NCBI RefSeq assembly: GCF_014960965.1
Contig: NZ_CP063169.1
Location: 2,017,581-2,081,580, forward strand
From: Ruania alkalisoli
GTDB lineage: Bacteria > Actinomycetota > Actinomycetes > Actinomycetales > Beutenbergiaceae
Length of the DNA stretch: 64,000 nucleotides
Direction of reading: 5' to 3'
Every line of letters begins with the position of its first letter. Positions within the stretch are counted from its first letter, which is position 1. Made by a program: the position numbers and the translations under genes. The notes below the pieces were generated by a model. It was not told the DNA's origin. It saw only the letters and a list, made by a program, of their open reading frames with translations, and searched no databases. Shown here piece by piece: positions 8,794 through 19,372 of this stretch.

Positions 8794-9609
8794 GTGACCG
8801 TTCTGGAAGACATCGTCGCCGGCGTCCGGGAAGACCTGGCCGCGCGGGAGGACGCCGTCCCGCTCGAGGACGTCAAGCGCCAGGCGGAGGCGAGGACCTC
8901 GGCGCTGAACGCCGTCGACGCGCTGCGACGCGAGGACGCAGTGACAGTGATCGCCGAGGTCAAGCGGTCGAGCCCCTCCAAGGGTGCGCTTGCTGAGATC
9001 GCCGATCCGGCCGGTCTGGCTGCCGACTACGAGGCCGGAGGGGCGAGCGCCATCAGCGTGCTGACCGAACGACGTCGGTTCGGCGGATCGCTTGAGGATC
9101 TCGCCGGTGTGCGTGCCCGGGTCGACATCCCGGTGCTGCGCAAGGATTTCGTCGTCGCTCCGTATCAGGTGTGGGAAGCGCGGGCGCATGGTGCCGACAT
9201 GGTCCTGCTGATCGTCGCCGCGCTGGAGCAGACGGTGCTCACCTCACTGGTCGAGCGGATCCACTCCCTCGGGATGACAGCCCTGGTCGAGGCACACACG
9301 GCCGACGAGGTGGCGCGGGCGGCAGATGCCGGAGCAGAGGTGATCGGGGTCAACGCCCGCGACCTCCACACACTCGAGGTGCACCGCGGGGTCTTCGCCG
9401 AGTTGGCCCCGCTGGTCCCGTCCGGTGTCGTGACCGTGGCCGAGTCGGGAGTGCGCGGACCGCACGATGTGCTGGAGTACGCCCGCTCCGGCGCCGATGC
9501 GGTGCTGGTCGGCGAGGCGTTGGTCACTCAGCGCGACCCGAAGGTCGCGGTCGCCGACATGGTGGCCGCGGGAGCTCATCCCGCTCTGCGCGCGGTGCGT
9601 TCCCGATGA
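8794..9609 (+). CDS. trpC: Indole-3-glycerol phosphate synthase
   Basis: TrpC closes the indole ring, turning CdRP into indole-3-glycerol phosphate. It has 271 residues from GTG 8794, with GAGGAGAGG just upstream. The barrel motifs are clear: [13 protein letters not shown] (catalytic Lys), [51 protein letters not shown], and the phosphate site [19 protein letters not shown] at 8761-8766 may serve as a -10 element, so the CBA part may have its own promoter. Its stop overlaps trpB (ATGA). No separate trpF is present. Confidence 0.96.
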   Translation: MTVLEDIVAGVREDLAAREDAVPLEDVKRQAEARTSALNAVDALRREDAVTVIAEVKRSSPSKGALAEIADPAGLAADYEAGGASAISVLTERRRFGGSLEDLAGVRARVDIPVLRKDFVVAPYQVWEARAHGADMVLLIVAALEQTVLTSLVERIHSLGMTALVEAHTADEVARAADAGAEVIGVNARDLHTLEVHRGVFAELAPLVPSGVVTVAESGVRGPHDVLEYARSGADAVLVGEALVTQRDPKVAVADMVAAGAHPALRAVRSR

Positions 9610-10967
9610 GTACGAGGAGCGGTCGGGACGATGGGCAGGCAGGCGACGTGAGGGATGAGGGCCGCCGGAGCGAGACGTCGGTCGGATCCCAGACACCGGG
9701 GGAGAGGAGTGAGGACAACCGAGCGCTGCGGGATGCACTCGGCCCCTACTTCGGGGAGTTCGGTGGGAGGTTCGTGCCAGAGGCGCTGATTGCTGCGCTG
9801 GACGATCTGACGGCCGCCTGGGAGAAGGCTCGCACGGATCCGGAGTTCACCGACAAGCTGGCGGCACTCCACCGTGACTACACAGGGCGGCCGAGCCCGA
9901 TCACCGAGGTACCGCGTTTCGCCGCGCACGCCGGTGGCGTGCGGGTACTGCTCAAACGCGAGGATCTCAACCACACGGGGTCTCACAAGATCAACAACGT
10001 GCTCGGGCAGGCGTTGCTGACGCAGCTCGTCGGCAAGCGCCGGGTGATCGCGGAGACGGGTGCCGGCCAGCACGGCGTCGCGACCGCCACGGCCGCTGCG
10101 CTCTTCGGGCTTGAGTGCACGATCTACATGGGCGCTGAAGACACTCGCCGCCAGGCGCTGAACGTCGCTCGCATGCGCCTCCTCGGCGCCGAGGTCGTCC
10201 CGGTGGAGACTGGTTCGCGGACTCTCAAGGACGCGATCAACGAGGCATTCCGCGATTGGGTCGCCAACGTCGAGACGACCAACTACGTGTTCGGCACGGT
10301 CGCCGGTCCCCACCCCTTCCCCACACTGGTGCGCGATCTGCAGAAGATCATCGGCGAGGAAGCGCGCGGGCAGGTGCTGGAGCGGATCGGGCGGTTGCCT
10401 GACGTCGCGATCGCCTGCGTCGGTGGCGGATCGAACGCGATGGGACTCTTCCACGCCTTCCTGGACGACCCGGTCCGGCTCATCGGATGTGAGGCCGCCG
10501 GAGACGGTGTGGAGACCGGCCGTCACGCGGCCACCGTCACGGCCGGCGCGCCTGGGGTGCTGCACGGGGCTCGTTCATACCTGCTGCAGGATGCCGACGG
10601 TCAGACGATTGAGTCCCACTCGATCTCGGCCGGCCTCGACTACCCGGGTGTCGGCCCCGAGCATTCCTGGCTGTCGAGCATCGGGCGTGCGGAGTATCGC
10701 CCCGTGAGCGATGCCGAGGCCATGGACGCCTTCCGTCTGCTCTGCCGTACCGAGGGGATCATCCCCGCGATCGAGAGCGCGCACGCGCTCGCCGGGGCGC
10801 TGCGTGTGGGCAACGAGATCGCCGATGGGGCTCCGGCGGGGACGGATCCCGCCGAGACGGTGCTGCTGGTCTCCCTCTCGGGCCGTGGCGACAAGGACGT
10901 GGCGACCGCGGCATCGTGGTTTGACCTGGTGGACGAGAACGACCTGATCGAGAAGGGCACATCATGA
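9606..10967 (+). CDS. trpB: Tryptophan synthase beta chain
   Basis: TrpB condenses indole with serine using PLP, as an alpha2-beta2 complex with TrpA. From ATG 9606, overlapping the trpC stop, it has 453 residues. That gives an N-terminal extension of about 45 polar residues before the conserved [16 protein letters not shown]. The PLP lysine is Lys128 in GSHKINN. Other landmarks are [53 protein letters not shown] and LSGRGDKD. The stop overlaps trpA (ATGA). The polar N-terminal extension is longer than in enterobacterial TrpB but common in actinobacteria. Confidence 0.96.
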   Translation: MSTRSGRDDGQAGDVRDEGRRSETSVGSQTPGERSEDNRALRDALGPYFGEFGGRFVPEALIAALDDLTAAWEKARTDPEFTDKLAALHRDYTGRPSPITEVPRFAAHAGGVRVLLKREDLNHTGSHKINNVLGQALLTQLVGKRRVIAETGAGQHGVATATAAALFGLECTIYMGAEDTRRQALNVARMRLLGAEVVPVETGSRTLKDAINEAFRDWVANVETTNYVFGTVAGPHPFPTLVRDLQKIIGEEARGQVLERIGRLPDVAIACVGGGSNAMGLFHAFLDDPVRLIGCEAAGDGVETGRHAATVTAGAPGVLHGARSYLLQDADGQTIESHSISAGLDYPGVGPEHSWLSSIGRAEYRPVSDAEAMDAFRLLCRTEGIIPAIESAHALAGALRVGNEIADGAPAGTDPAETVLLVSLSGRGDKDVATAASWFDLVDENDLIEKGTS

Positions 10968-11833
10968 CCGCGGCGATCGCCTCCCGGACGGCGCGTGCCA
11001 TCGATGCCGCGCGGGCCGAAGGACGTGCCGCACTCGTGGTCTACCTCCCGGTCGGATATCCGGACGTCGACACCTCCATCGCTGCGGCGAAGGCAGCAGT
11101 TGACGCCGGCGCCGACATCGTCGAGCTCGGCCTGCCGTACTCCGATCCAGGGATGGATGGGCCGGTCATCCAGGCTGCCGTGGAGGCGGCCCTCGACGCC
11201 GGCACCCGGACCGCAGACGTCCTGAGAGCGGTGCGGGAGGTGGCCGCCACCGGAGCCCCAACGCTGGTCATGACGTACTACAACCCCGTGCATCGCTATG
11301 GCGTGGAGGCGTTCGCTGCCGACCTCGCCGCTGCTGGCGGCGCCGGATTGATCACCCCCGACCTCATCCCGGACGAGGCAGGGGAGTGGATCGCCGCGGC
11401 TGACCGGTACGGCCTCGACAAGGTGTTCCTCGTGGCTCCCAGTTCCACCACGGAACGGCTCCACCTGACCGCGGCCGCCTCGCGGGGCTTCGTCTACGCA
11501 GCCTCCACGATGGGGGTCACGGGCGCCCGGGCCAGCGTCGGTGAACGTGCTGAAGCCTTGGTGGCCGCCACCCGGTCGGCCGGGGCCGAGCGCGTGTGTG
11601 TCGGACTCGGAGTCTCCACGGGCGAGCACGCACGCGAAGTGGCCGGATACGCCGACGGTGTGATTGTGGGATCGGCTCTGGTGCGTACGCTGCAGCGCTC
11701 CGACGGCGACATCGAGGCAGCGCTGGCCGATCTGCAGGGACTGACACGCGATCTGGCGGCTGGGGTCCGGGCAGCGCGGGTCGCACCGGTTTCGCAGGAT
11801 CTGGACCAGGCGGGTTCGGTGGGGTCGGCATGA
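10964..11833 (+). CDS. trpA: Tryptophan synthase alpha chain
   Basis: TrpA cleaves indole-3-glycerol phosphate and channels indole to TrpB. It has 289 residues and starts in an ATGA overlap with trpB. The catalytic pair is Glu54 in [11 protein letters not shown] and Asp65 in GMDGPVIQ. Other motifs are [43 protein letters not shown] and the phosphate-binding [11 protein letters not shown] and GVIVGSALV. The C-terminal 25 residues form an Ala/Val-rich extension. The stop overlaps lgt, forming an unbroken coupled chain trpC-trpB-trpA-lgt. Confidence 0.96.
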   Translation: MTAAIASRTARAIDAARAEGRAALVVYLPVGYPDVDTSIAAAKAAVDAGADIVELGLPYSDPGMDGPVIQAAVEAALDAGTRTADVLRAVREVAATGAPTLVMTYYNPVHRYGVEAFAADLAAAGGAGLITPDLIPDEAGEWIAAADRYGLDKVFLVAPSSTTERLHLTAAASRGFVYAASTMGVTGARASVGERAEALVAATRSAGAERVCVGLGVSTGEHAREVAGYADGVIVGSALVRTLQRSDGDIEAALADLQGLTRDLAAGVRAARVAPVSQDLDQAGSVGSA

Positions 11834-12900
11834 GCCCGCTCATGGCAGCAGCGGACCCGTCCGCCTGGGGTGCTGTCGCGGCGGGGATCCCCAGTCCCTC
11901 TCAGGGAACGTGGGAGTTCGGCCCGATTCCGGTGCGCGCCTATGCGATCGCCATCCTCGCCGGTATCGCGCTGGCCACCTGGATCTCGGTGCGACGCTAC
12001 CGGGAGCGGGGCGGGCCGACCGGCGTCATCATGGACGCGATCTTCCTCGCGGTGCCGCTGGGCATCATCGGCGCACGGATCTATCACGTCTTCTCCTCTC
12101 CGGATGCCTACTTCGGCCCGGAGGGCAACCCCTGGAACGCGTTCGCGATCTGGAACGGCGGTCTGGGCATTTGGGGAGCCATCCCCGCCGGCGCTCTCGG
12201 GGTGTGGATCGTGCTGCGCCGTGCCGGGCTCCGCCTGTCGACGGTCGCAGATGCGATGGCACCGGCCGTCCTCGTCGCTCAAGCGGTCGGACGCCTCGGC
12301 AACTACTTCAACCAGGAGCTCTTCGGTGCCCCCACCACGTTGCCGTGGGGACTGCAGATCGATCCCTCCGTCCTCATGGCCCAGGGAATGGACTACCCGC
12401 AGGGAACGCTGTTCCATCCGACGTTCCTGTACGAGCTGCTCTGGAACCTGGCGCTAGCCGGGCTGCTGGTGTGGGTCGACCGACGGTACCGGCTCGGTCA
12501 CGGGCGGGTGTTCTGGCTGTATGTCTTCGGATACACCGCCGGCCGCGTGTGGATCGAGATGCTGCGCATCGACGAGGCCGAGACGGTCCTGGGTCTGCGG
12601 CTGAACGTCTGGACCTCGATTCTGGTCGGGCTGGTGGCGCTGCTGGTGTTCGTGGTGCTCTCCAAGCGCTATCCCGAGCGAGAGGATTCACCGTGGCTGC
12701 CAGGCCGGGAACCGGTGAGTGGAGATGCCGACGACCCCGATGCGGGCGCATCCGGCGGCGAGGTCGCCAATGAGACGACTGCCGCTGAAGGCAATGAGGA
12801 CAGTGACGAGGCAGGTTCCACCGGGCAGCAGGACGCCGGGTCTGGTGGGTCGACGTTGGCACCGGTGGAGCAGGAGAAAGCCGAAGGCGACGAACGCTAG
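11830..12900 (+). CDS. lgt: Prolipoprotein diacylglyceryl transferase
   Basis: Lgt transfers diacylglycerol from phosphatidylglycerol to the lipobox cysteine of prelipoproteins in the plasma membrane. The product has 356 residues from ATG 11830. Visible motifs are YAIAILAGI, the Lgt signature region GRLGNYFNQELFG, the conserved HPTFLYELLWNL and the C-terminal helix after RVWIEMLRID. After residue about 290 there is an acidic, low-complexity cytoplasmic tail of some 65 residues rich in Glu, Asp, Gly and Ser that the core enzyme does not need. It is coupled to trpA by ATGA. Likely clients here include the two lipoproteins at 21002-22455 and the sugar-binding protein at 39933. Confidence 0.93.
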   Translation: MSPLMAAADPSAWGAVAAGIPSPSQGTWEFGPIPVRAYAIAILAGIALATWISVRRYRERGGPTGVIMDAIFLAVPLGIIGARIYHVFSSPDAYFGPEGNPWNAFAIWNGGLGIWGAIPAGALGVWIVLRRAGLRLSTVADAMAPAVLVAQAVGRLGNYFNQELFGAPTTLPWGLQIDPSVLMAQGMDYPQGTLFHPTFLYELLWNLALAGLLVWVDRRYRLGHGRVFWLYVFGYTAGRVWIEMLRIDEAETVLGLRLNVWTSILVGLVALLVFVVLSKRYPEREDSPWLPGREPVSGDADDPDAGASGGEVANETTAAEGNEDSDEAGSTGQQDAGSGGSTLAPVEQEKAEGDER

Positions 12901-13062
12901 CGACATGTCCGGCCCGTTCGACAGGTGAGATCGACCGCCTGGATGAGCGTGGGATCGGACGAGAGCTCACACAGTGCGATATCGTCCCGGATGCACCGGC
13001 GCCGTGCACCGCCGTCACCCTCATGGCCCCGGGCGCCTTTTCGTGCCTGGGTCGTGACACGG

Positions 13063-13068
13063 TAAAGT
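13063..13068 (+). promoter_or_regulatory. Possible -10 element upstream of gltB
   Basis: TAAAGT fits the actinobacterial TANNNT pattern and lies about 95 bases before the gltB start, in the 260-base gap after lgt. No good -35 hexamer sits 16-18 bases upstream, so support is weak. The rest of the gap shows no gene or RNA that I can recognise. Confidence 0.25.
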
Positions 13069-13160
13069 TGAGGTAGAACGTGGGTCGACGGCGTCCCAGC
13101 AGAACGCAATCGATGCCGCAGGATCTCCCCCGAAGTCCTTGCGGTGGTGAGGATGGTCGG

Positions 13161-16100
13161 ATGAACGGCAGCCCCCAGGGCGGGAGCCCCTACCAGCGCT
13201 TCAGTGCAGCCCCTGCTAAGCATGGGCTGTACGACCCTGCGCGGGACAAGGACGCGTGCGGTGTCGCCTTCGTCGCCACGATGCGAGGAACGCCGGGCCG
13301 GGACATCGTCGACGCCGCGCTGACCGCGCTGGAGAACCTGGACCACCGCGGCGCGGTGGGTGCGGAGGAGAACTCCGGCGACGGCGCAGGGATCCTGACG
13401 CAGATCCCCGACGCATTCCTGCGTGATGTGGTCGATGCGGAGCTTCCCGCACCCGGGTACTACGCCATCGGCTTGACGTTCCTGCCGCAGGACAGCGAGG
13501 AAGCGGCCGAGGCGGCCCGGCTCGTCGGCGAGATCGCCACCGACGAGGGATTGGAAGTACTCGCCTGGCGGGACGTCCCGGTCACCACTGAGCTGGTGGG
13601 GCAGATGGCACGCGACTGCATGCCCACGTTCCGTCAGCTGGTTGTGGCAGCACCGGGCCGCGACGTCGCCGAGGTGGACCTGGACCGCCGCGCGTACCGG
13701 CTGCGCAAGCGTGCCGAGCACACCGCGGGTGTCTACTTCGCCTCGCTGTCGAGCAGGACGCTCGTCTACAAGGGCATGCTGACCACCGGGCAGCTCGAGC
13801 CGTTCTTCCCCGACCTGTCCGACCCGCGCTTCGCGACCGAGCTGGCGCTCGTGCACTCGCGCTTCTCGACGAACACTTTCCCGTCCTGGCCGTTGGCGCA
13901 CCCGTTCCGGATGGTTGCGCACAACGGTGAGATCAACACTGTCCGCGGCAATCGGAACTGGATGGCAGCCCGGCAGGGCACGATCTCCTCTGACGTGCTC
14001 GGGGATGTAGCTCCGTTGCTGCCGATCTGCGACGAGGAGCAGAGCGACTCGGCCAGTTTCGACGAGGTACTCGAGCTGCTGCACCTCGGCGGACGGTCCC
14101 TGCCGCACGCGGTCCTGATGATGATCCCCGAGGCGTGGGAGAACCACGGCTCGATGGACGCCAAGCGGCGTTCCTTCTACGAGTACAACTCCACCATCAT
14201 GGAACCCTGGGACGGCCCAGCCGCCATGTGTTTCACCGACGGCCGCTACATCGGTGCTGTCCTGGACCGCAACGGACTGCGACCGGGGCGGTACTGGATC
14301 ACCGACGACGGTCTCGTCGTCCTGGCCAGCGAAGCGGGCGTGCTCGACATCGAGCCCTCACGTATCGCACGTAAGGGCCGGCTGGCGCCGGGCAAGATGT
14401 TCCTCGTCGACACCGGTTCAGGTCGGGTTGTCGAAGACGCGCAGATCAAGAGCCAGCTCTCCGATGCCTACCCGTACTCGCAGTGGCTCGAGGACAATCT
14501 CGTGCGATTGGAGGACCTGCCCGCACGAGAGCACGTCGACCACTCCCGCAGCTCGGTCGCCCGTCGGCAGCAGACGTTCGGATACACGGAGGAAGAGCTG
14601 CGGATCCTGCTGCGGCCGATCGCGGCCACCGGAGCTGAAGCGCTGGGGTCGATGGGCACCGACACGCCGATCGCCGTGCTGTCTTCGCGGCCACGGATGC
14701 TGTTCGACTACTTCATCCAGATGTTCGCCCAGGTGACCAATCCGCCGCTGGACGCGATCCGCGAGGAGCTCGTGACGTCTCTGGGCGGCGCGATCGGGCC
14801 GGAGCCGAATCTGCTCTCGGACACTCCGGATCACGCCCGCAAGCTGATCGTGCCGTTCCCGACGATCGACAACGACGAGCTGGCGAAGATCAAGCACATC
14901 CACCGCACACGTGGACCGGGCAAGGACTTCAAGGCCGTCACCATCAGCGGTCTCTACCGTGTGGCCGGCGGGGCGCAGGCCCTGGAGGCCAGGCTGGAGG
15001 AGATCTTCGCCGAGGTCGACGCTGCTATCGCTGACGGTGCGAGCTTCATCGTGCTCTCGGACCGGGAGTCCAATTCCGAGCTTGCTCCGATCCCGTCGCT
15101 GCTGCTCACCGCAGCCGTGCATCACCACACCATCCGTCAGCAGACCCGGACCCGGATCTCGCTACTGGTGGAGGCCGGCGACGTGCGCGAGGTTCACCAT
15201 GTGGCGCTCCTCATCGGCTACGGGGCGGCTGCGGTCAACCCATACCTGGCGATGGAGAGCGTCGAGGAGCTCGTGCGCTCCGGCGTCGTGGAGGGTGTCA
15301 CCCCCGAGCAGGCAGTGAAGAACCTCATCAAGGGCCTGGGCAAGGGTGTGCTCAAGGTGATGAGCAAGATGGGGATCTCCACGGTGCACTCCTACAGGGG
15401 CGCGCAGGTGTTCCAGGCCATCGGACTCTCGCAGCGCCTCGTTGACCGTTACTTCACCGCGACGGCCAGCCCGCTCGGAGGCGTGGACCTGGACGTTATC
15501 GCGGCCGAGGCTGCGGCCCGGCATGCGACCGCCTATCCGCGCAGCGGTATCTCCCCGGCGCACCGTCGGCTCGAGGTCGGCGGTGAGTACCAGTGGCGGC
15601 GTGAAGGCGACCCGCACCTGTTCGACCCGGAGACTGTCTTCCGCCTCCAGCACTCCACCCGCAACCGTCGCTTCGACATCTTCCGTGACTACACCTCCCG
15701 GGTGGACGAGCAGGCCAAGCGCCTGATGACGCTGCGCGGTCTGTTCGAGTTCAAGGAAGGGGCGCGCCCGCCGATTCCGGTGGACGAGGTGGAACCGGTC
15801 AGCGAGATCGTCAAGCGGTTCTCCACCGGCGCCATGAGCTACGGCTCGATCTCGGTGGAGGCTCACGAGACCCTCGCGATCGCGATGAACCAGCTCGGCG
15901 CCAAGTCGAACACCGGTGAGGGCGGCGAGGACGAAGACCGCCTGTACGACCCGCAACGCCGGAGCGCGATCAAGCAGGTCGCCTCCGGTCGGTTCGGCGT
16001 GACCTCCGACTATCTGGTCAATGCCGACGACATCCAGATCAAGATGGCTCAGGGAGCCAAGCCGGGTGAAGGCGGTCAGCTGCCGGGGGCGAAGGTCTAC

Positions 16101-17744
16101 CCCTGGGTAGCCAAGACGCGGCACGCGACGCCCGGGGTCGGGCTGATCTCTCCGCCGCCTCACCACGACATCTACTCCATCGAGGACATCGCTCAGCTGA
16201 TCCACGACCTGAAGAACGCCAATCCACAGGCACGGGTGCACGTGAAGCTGGTCTCCGAGGTCGGGGTGGGTACCGTTGCCACGGGTGTGTCCAAGGCGCA
16301 CGCGGACGTGGTGCTGATCTCCGGCCACGATGGCGGTACCGGAGCCAGCCCGCTCACCTCGCTCAAGCACGCAGGCGGGCCGTGGGAGATCGGCCTGGCC
16401 GAGACCCAGCAGACACTGGTCGCCAATAACCTGCGCGACCGGATCGTGGTGCAGACCGACGGTCAGCTCAAGACCGGACGAGATGTCATCATTGCGGCGC
16501 TGCTGGGAGCCGAGGAGTACGGCTTCGCAACTGCACCGCTGGTGGTCTCGGGCTGCGTGATGATGCGGGTGTGCCACATGGACACCTGCCCCGTGGGTGT
16601 CGCAACACAGAACCCGGAGTTGCGCGCGCGGTTCTCGGGCAAGCCAGAGTTCGTGGTGACCTTCTTCGAGTACATCGCAGAAGAGGTCCGTGAGTACCTC
16701 GCGCAGCTGGGCTTCCGATCGCTGGACGAGGCGATCGGTGCCGTGGACGCCCTCGACACCCGCGCCGCGGTCGAGCACTGGAAGGCCTCCGGACTCGACC
16801 TGTCTCCGATCTTGGTGCAGCCCACGCTGCCGCAAGGATCTCAGCCGCGGCAGGTGAAGGGCCAGGACCATGGCCTGGACCGCGCACTCGACAATGTGCT
16901 CATCGCACAGGCCGAGCCCGCGATCGAACGCGGTGAACCGGTCCGGATCACCGAGAACGTGCGCAACGTCAACCGGACGGTCGGCACGATGCTGGGCAAC
17001 GCCGTCACCCGCAAGCGCGGGGCCGCAGGCCTGCCCGAGGGCACGATCGACGTGACCCTGCGCGGATCGGCCGGTCAGTCGTTCGGCGCCTTCGTCCCGC
17101 ACGGCGTCACGCTGCGATTGCTCGGCGACGCCAACGACTATGTCGGGAAGGGCCTCTCGGGTGGTCGGGTGATCGTCCGACCCGACGAGGTGGCAACCTT
17201 CGAGGCGAGCGAGAACGTCATCGCCGGGAACGTCATCGCCTATGGAGCGACAGCCGGCGAGATCTTCCTGCGTGGCGTGGTCGGTGAGCGGTTCTGTGTG
17301 CGCAACTCCGGCGCGACCGCGGTCGTCGAGGGTGTGGGCGATCACGGGTGCGAGTACATGACCGGCGGGACGGTGCTCGTGCTCGGACACACCGGCCGGA
17401 ACTTCGGGGCGGGGATGTCCGGCGGTACCGCCTATGTCCTCGACCTGGACCCCGATCTGGTCAACGCAGCGGCGCTCGCCTCCGGTGAGCTCTCGCTCGG
17501 TCAGCTGGACGAGGAGGATCTGAACATCGTCATGGACCTGCTGGCCCGGCACCACGAGCACACCGGCTCGCGTGTGGCCGAGACGCTGCTGGCCGATCGG
17601 GACGAGGTGCGGCGCCGCATGACGCGCGTGCTGCCTCCGGCCTATGCCCGTGTCAACGCGGTGCTCGCCCAGGCGCGTGCCGACGGCGTGGATGTGGCCG
17701 AACCCGATGTATGGAACCGAGTGATGGAGGCGACCCGTGGCTGA
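13161..17744 (+). CDS. gltB: Glutamate synthase (NADPH) large subunit
   Basis: GltB carries out the glutamine amidotransferase and synthase half-reactions of GOGAT, with GltD supplying electrons. The product has 1527 residues from ATG 13161, with GAGGA about 8 bases upstream. The first 32 residues form a propeptide, and the mature N-terminus would be catalytic Cys33 in KDACGVAF. An N-terminal class II GATase (about 33-430) with NHRGA-like [17 protein letters not shown] is followed by a central domain, an FMN barrel ([27 protein letters not shown]) and the 3Fe-4S cysteines [17 protein letters not shown]-terminal GXGXG beta-helix ends in [11 protein letters not shown] and GMSGGTAYV. Length and domains are normal. 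The stop overlaps gltD by eight bases. Confidence 0.97.
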   Translation: MNGSPQGGSPYQRFSAAPAKHGLYDPARDKDACGVAFVATMRGTPGRDIVDAALTALENLDHRGAVGAEENSGDGAGILTQIPDAFLRDVVDAELPAPGYYAIGLTFLPQDSEEAAEAARLVGEIATDEGLEVLAWRDVPVTTELVGQMARDCMPTFRQLVVAAPGRDVAEVDLDRRAYRLRKRAEHTAGVYFASLSSRTLVYKGMLTTGQLEPFFPDLSDPRFATELALVHSRFSTNTFPSWPLAHPFRMVAHNGEINTVRGNRNWMAARQGTISSDVLGDVAPLLPICDEEQSDSASFDEVLELLHLGGRSLPHAVLMMIPEAWENHGSMDAKRRSFYEYNSTIMEPWDGPAAMCFTDGRYIGAVLDRNGLRPGRYWITDDGLVVLASEAGVLDIEPSRIARKGRLAPGKMFLVDTGSGRVVEDAQIKSQLSDAYPYSQWLEDNLVRLEDLPAREHVDHSRSSVARRQQTFGYTEEELRILLRPIAATGAEALGSMGTDTPIAVLSSRPRMLFDYFIQMFAQVTNPPLDAIREELVTSLGGAIGPEPNLLSDTPDHARKLIVPFPTIDNDELAKIKHIHRTRGPGKDFKAVTISGLYRVAGGAQALEARLEEIFAEVDAAIADGASFIVLSDRESNSELAPIPSLLLTAAVHHHTIRQQTRTRISLLVEAGDVREVHHVALLIGYGAAAVNPYLAMESVEELVRSGVVEGVTPEQAVKNLIKGLGKGVLKVMSKMGISTVHSYRGAQVFQAIGLSQRLVDRYFTATASPLGGVDLDVIAAEAAARHATAYPRSGISPAHRRLEVGGEYQWRREGDPHLFDPETVFRLQHSTRNRRFDIFRDYTSRVDEQAKRLMTLRGLFEFKEGARPPIPVDEVEPVSEIVKRFSTGAMSYGSISVEAHETLAIAMNQLGAKSNTGEGGEDEDRLYDPQRRSAIKQVASGRFGVTSDYLVNADDIQIKMAQGAKPGEGGQLPGAKVYPWVAKTRHATPGVGLISPPPHHDIYSIEDIAQLIHDLKNANPQARVHVKLVSEVGVGTVATGVSKAHADVVLISGHDGGTGASPLTSLKHAGGPWEIGLAETQQTLVANNLRDRIVVQTDGQLKTGRDVIIAALLGAEEYGFATAPLVVSGCVMMRVCHMDTCPVGVATQNPELRARFSGKPEFVVTFFEYIAEEVREYLAQLGFRSLDEAIGAVDALDTRAAVEHWKASGLDLSPILVQPTLPQGSQPRQVKGQDHGLDRALDNVLIAQAEPAIERGEPVRITENVRNVNRTVGTMLGNAVTRKRGAAGLPEGTIDVTLRGSAGQSFGAFVPHGVTLRLLGDANDYVGKGLSGGRVIVRPDEVATFEASENVIAGNVIAYGATAGEIFLRGVVGERFCVRNSGATAVVEGVGDHGCEYMTGGTVLVLGHTGRNFGAGMSGGTAYVLDLDPDLVNAAALASGELSLGQLDEEDLNIVMDLLARHHEHTGSRVAETLLADRDEVRRRMTRVLPPAYARVNAVLAQARADGVDVAEPDVWNRVMEATRG

Positions 17745-19206
17745 CCCCAAGGGATTCCTGAAGGTCCGGGAGCGGGAGCTGCCCACCCGGCGGCCCGTCC
17801 CGGTGCGGATCATGGACTGGAACGAGGTCTACGAGACGCGCGAGGAGGACGCGGCAGCGCTGAAGAGGCAGGCGGGGCGCTGCATGGATTGCGGCATCCC
17901 CTTCTGTCACAACGGCTGCCCACTGGGGAACCTGATTCCCGAGTGGAACGACCTGACGCGCACCGGCCGCTGGGACGAAGCGATCGAGCGGTTGCATGCG
18001 ACCAACAACTTCCCGGACTTCACCGGGCGACTGTGCCCCGCACCGTGCGAGACGTCCTGCGTGCTGGGCATCAACCAGCCTGCGGTGACCATCAAGAACA
18101 TCGAGCTGTCGATCATCGACGAAGCCTTCGAACGTGGCCTCGTCACCCCCCAGGTCCCGGAGCGACTCACGGGGCAGACCGTCGCTGTCATCGGATCCGG
18201 TCCGGCGGGCCTTGCGACGGCTCAGCAACTCACGCGCGCTGGCCACACGGTCGCCGTCTTCGAGCGTGACGACCGCATCGGCGGGCTGCTGCGGTACGGC
18301 ATCCCCGAGTTCAAGATGGAGAAGCGTCACCTCGATGCGCGGCTCGATCAGATGGAGTCCGAGGGCACGCGATTCCGGCCCGGCGTCGAGATCGGGGCCG
18401 ATGGCGAGCTCACCGGGCCCCAGTTGCTGGAGCGGTACGACGCTGTCGTTCTCGCCACCGGTGCCACGATCAGGCGTGATCTTCCGGTGCCTGGACGGGA
18501 GCTGGACGGCATCCACCAGGCCATGGACTACCTGCCCCAGGGCAACCGTGCGGCCCTGGGCGAGCACGTGGCGGATCAGATCACCGCCGAGGGCAAGGAT
18601 GTCGTGGTCATCGGTGGCGGTGACACCGGCGCCGACTGCCTCGGTACGGCACTGCGCCAGGGTGCGAAGAACGTCATCCAGCTCGAGATCATGCCGCGGC
18701 CCACTGAAGAGCGGCCAGCTGGCCAGCCCTGGCCGACCTATCCGATGATCTACCGGGTCTCCTCGGCGCACGAAGAGGGTGGCGAGCGTGTGTACGCGAC
18801 CTCCACCGTCGAGTTCGTCGGCGACGAGAACGGTGTCGTCAAGGAGCTGCGGGTTGTCGAGGTCGACATGTCTGGCGGACGCCCGGAGCCGGTCGAAGGC
18901 ACCGAGCGCACGATCCCGGCACAGCTGGTGCTGCTCGCGATGGGATTCACCAGCGTGCAGACCGACGGGTTGGTCGAGCAGCTCGGCCTCGAGGTGGACC
19001 AGCGCGGCCGGCTAGTGCGAAGCAGCGAGTTCCAGACGTCGAACGAGCAGGTGTTCGTGGCTGGAGACGCGGGGCGCGGGCAGTCGCTGATCGTCTGGGC
19101 GATCGCCGAGGGCCGGTCGGCGGCTGCGGCCGTGGACGAGTACCTACGTGGGCACACCGAGTTGCCTGCGCCGATCGAACCGACCACGGTGTCGATCACG
19201 GTCTGA
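17737..19206 (+). CDS. gltD: Glutamate synthase small subunit
   Basis: GltD is the FAD-dependent NADPH oxidoreductase partner of GltB. It has 489 residues from GTG 17737, preceded by GGAGG. The N-terminal 4Fe-4S region has [20 protein letters not shown] and a second cluster set [12 protein letters not shown]. The FAD motif is [15 protein letters not shown] with an [18 protein letters not shown] loop, and the NADPH motif is [13 protein letters not shown]. The C-terminal FAD contact [15 protein letters not shown] is intact. It forms one transcription unit with gltB. Confidence 0.97.
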   Translation: MADPKGFLKVRERELPTRRPVPVRIMDWNEVYETREEDAAALKRQAGRCMDCGIPFCHNGCPLGNLIPEWNDLTRTGRWDEAIERLHATNNFPDFTGRLCPAPCETSCVLGINQPAVTIKNIELSIIDEAFERGLVTPQVPERLTGQTVAVIGSGPAGLATAQQLTRAGHTVAVFERDDRIGGLLRYGIPEFKMEKRHLDARLDQMESEGTRFRPGVEIGADGELTGPQLLERYDAVVLATGATIRRDLPVPGRELDGIHQAMDYLPQGNRAALGEHVADQITAEGKDVVVIGGGDTGADCLGTALRQGAKNVIQLEIMPRPTEERPAGQPWPTYPMIYRVSSAHEEGGERVYATSTVEFVGDENGVVKELRVVEVDMSGGRPEPVEGTERTIPAQLVLLAMGFTSVQTDGLVEQLGLEVDQRGRLVRSSEFQTSNEQVFVAGDAGRGQSLIVWAIAEGRSAAAAVDEYLRGHTELPAPIEPTTVSITV

Positions 19207-19214
19207 TGAGTTGT

Positions 19215-19232
19215 CCGCTGTCACAGCAGCGG
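19215..19232 (+). terminator. Small hairpin after gltD
   Basis: CCGCTG and CAGCGG form a 6-bp stem with a 6-base loop, nine bases after the gltD stop and followed by TTGTCG. It is short and lacks a full U-run, so it is only a candidate end for the gltBD transcript. Confidence 0.35.
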
Positions 19233-19359
19233 TTGTCGAGGTCGTAGAACCGGCCATCCGTGCTAACGGATGGGTAATTCAGGACGAACATCTAGCGAGC
19301 TGTCGTGGGCGCGGACTACTCCGGTGGCCGCCATGTGCCTGTGGGACGGTCGGAAGGCA

Positions 19360-19365
19360 TAAGGT
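19360..19365 (+). promoter_or_regulatory. Candidate -10 element of pyk (leaderless arrangement)
   Basis: TAAGGT lies 7 bases before the pyk ATG, so transcription would begin at or next to the start codon. The AAGG inside it could alternatively act as a weak ribosome site, so leadered initiation is not excluded. No clear -35 element is seen. Confidence 0.4.
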
Positions 19366-19372
19366 TTGAGGT

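Noticed and set aside
15162-17813. An open frame of 883 codons on the minus strand opposite gltB
   Set aside because: It is antisense to a strongly conserved gene; long antisense frames are expected at this GC content. Its translation is His/Arg/Asp-rich and shows no known motif.
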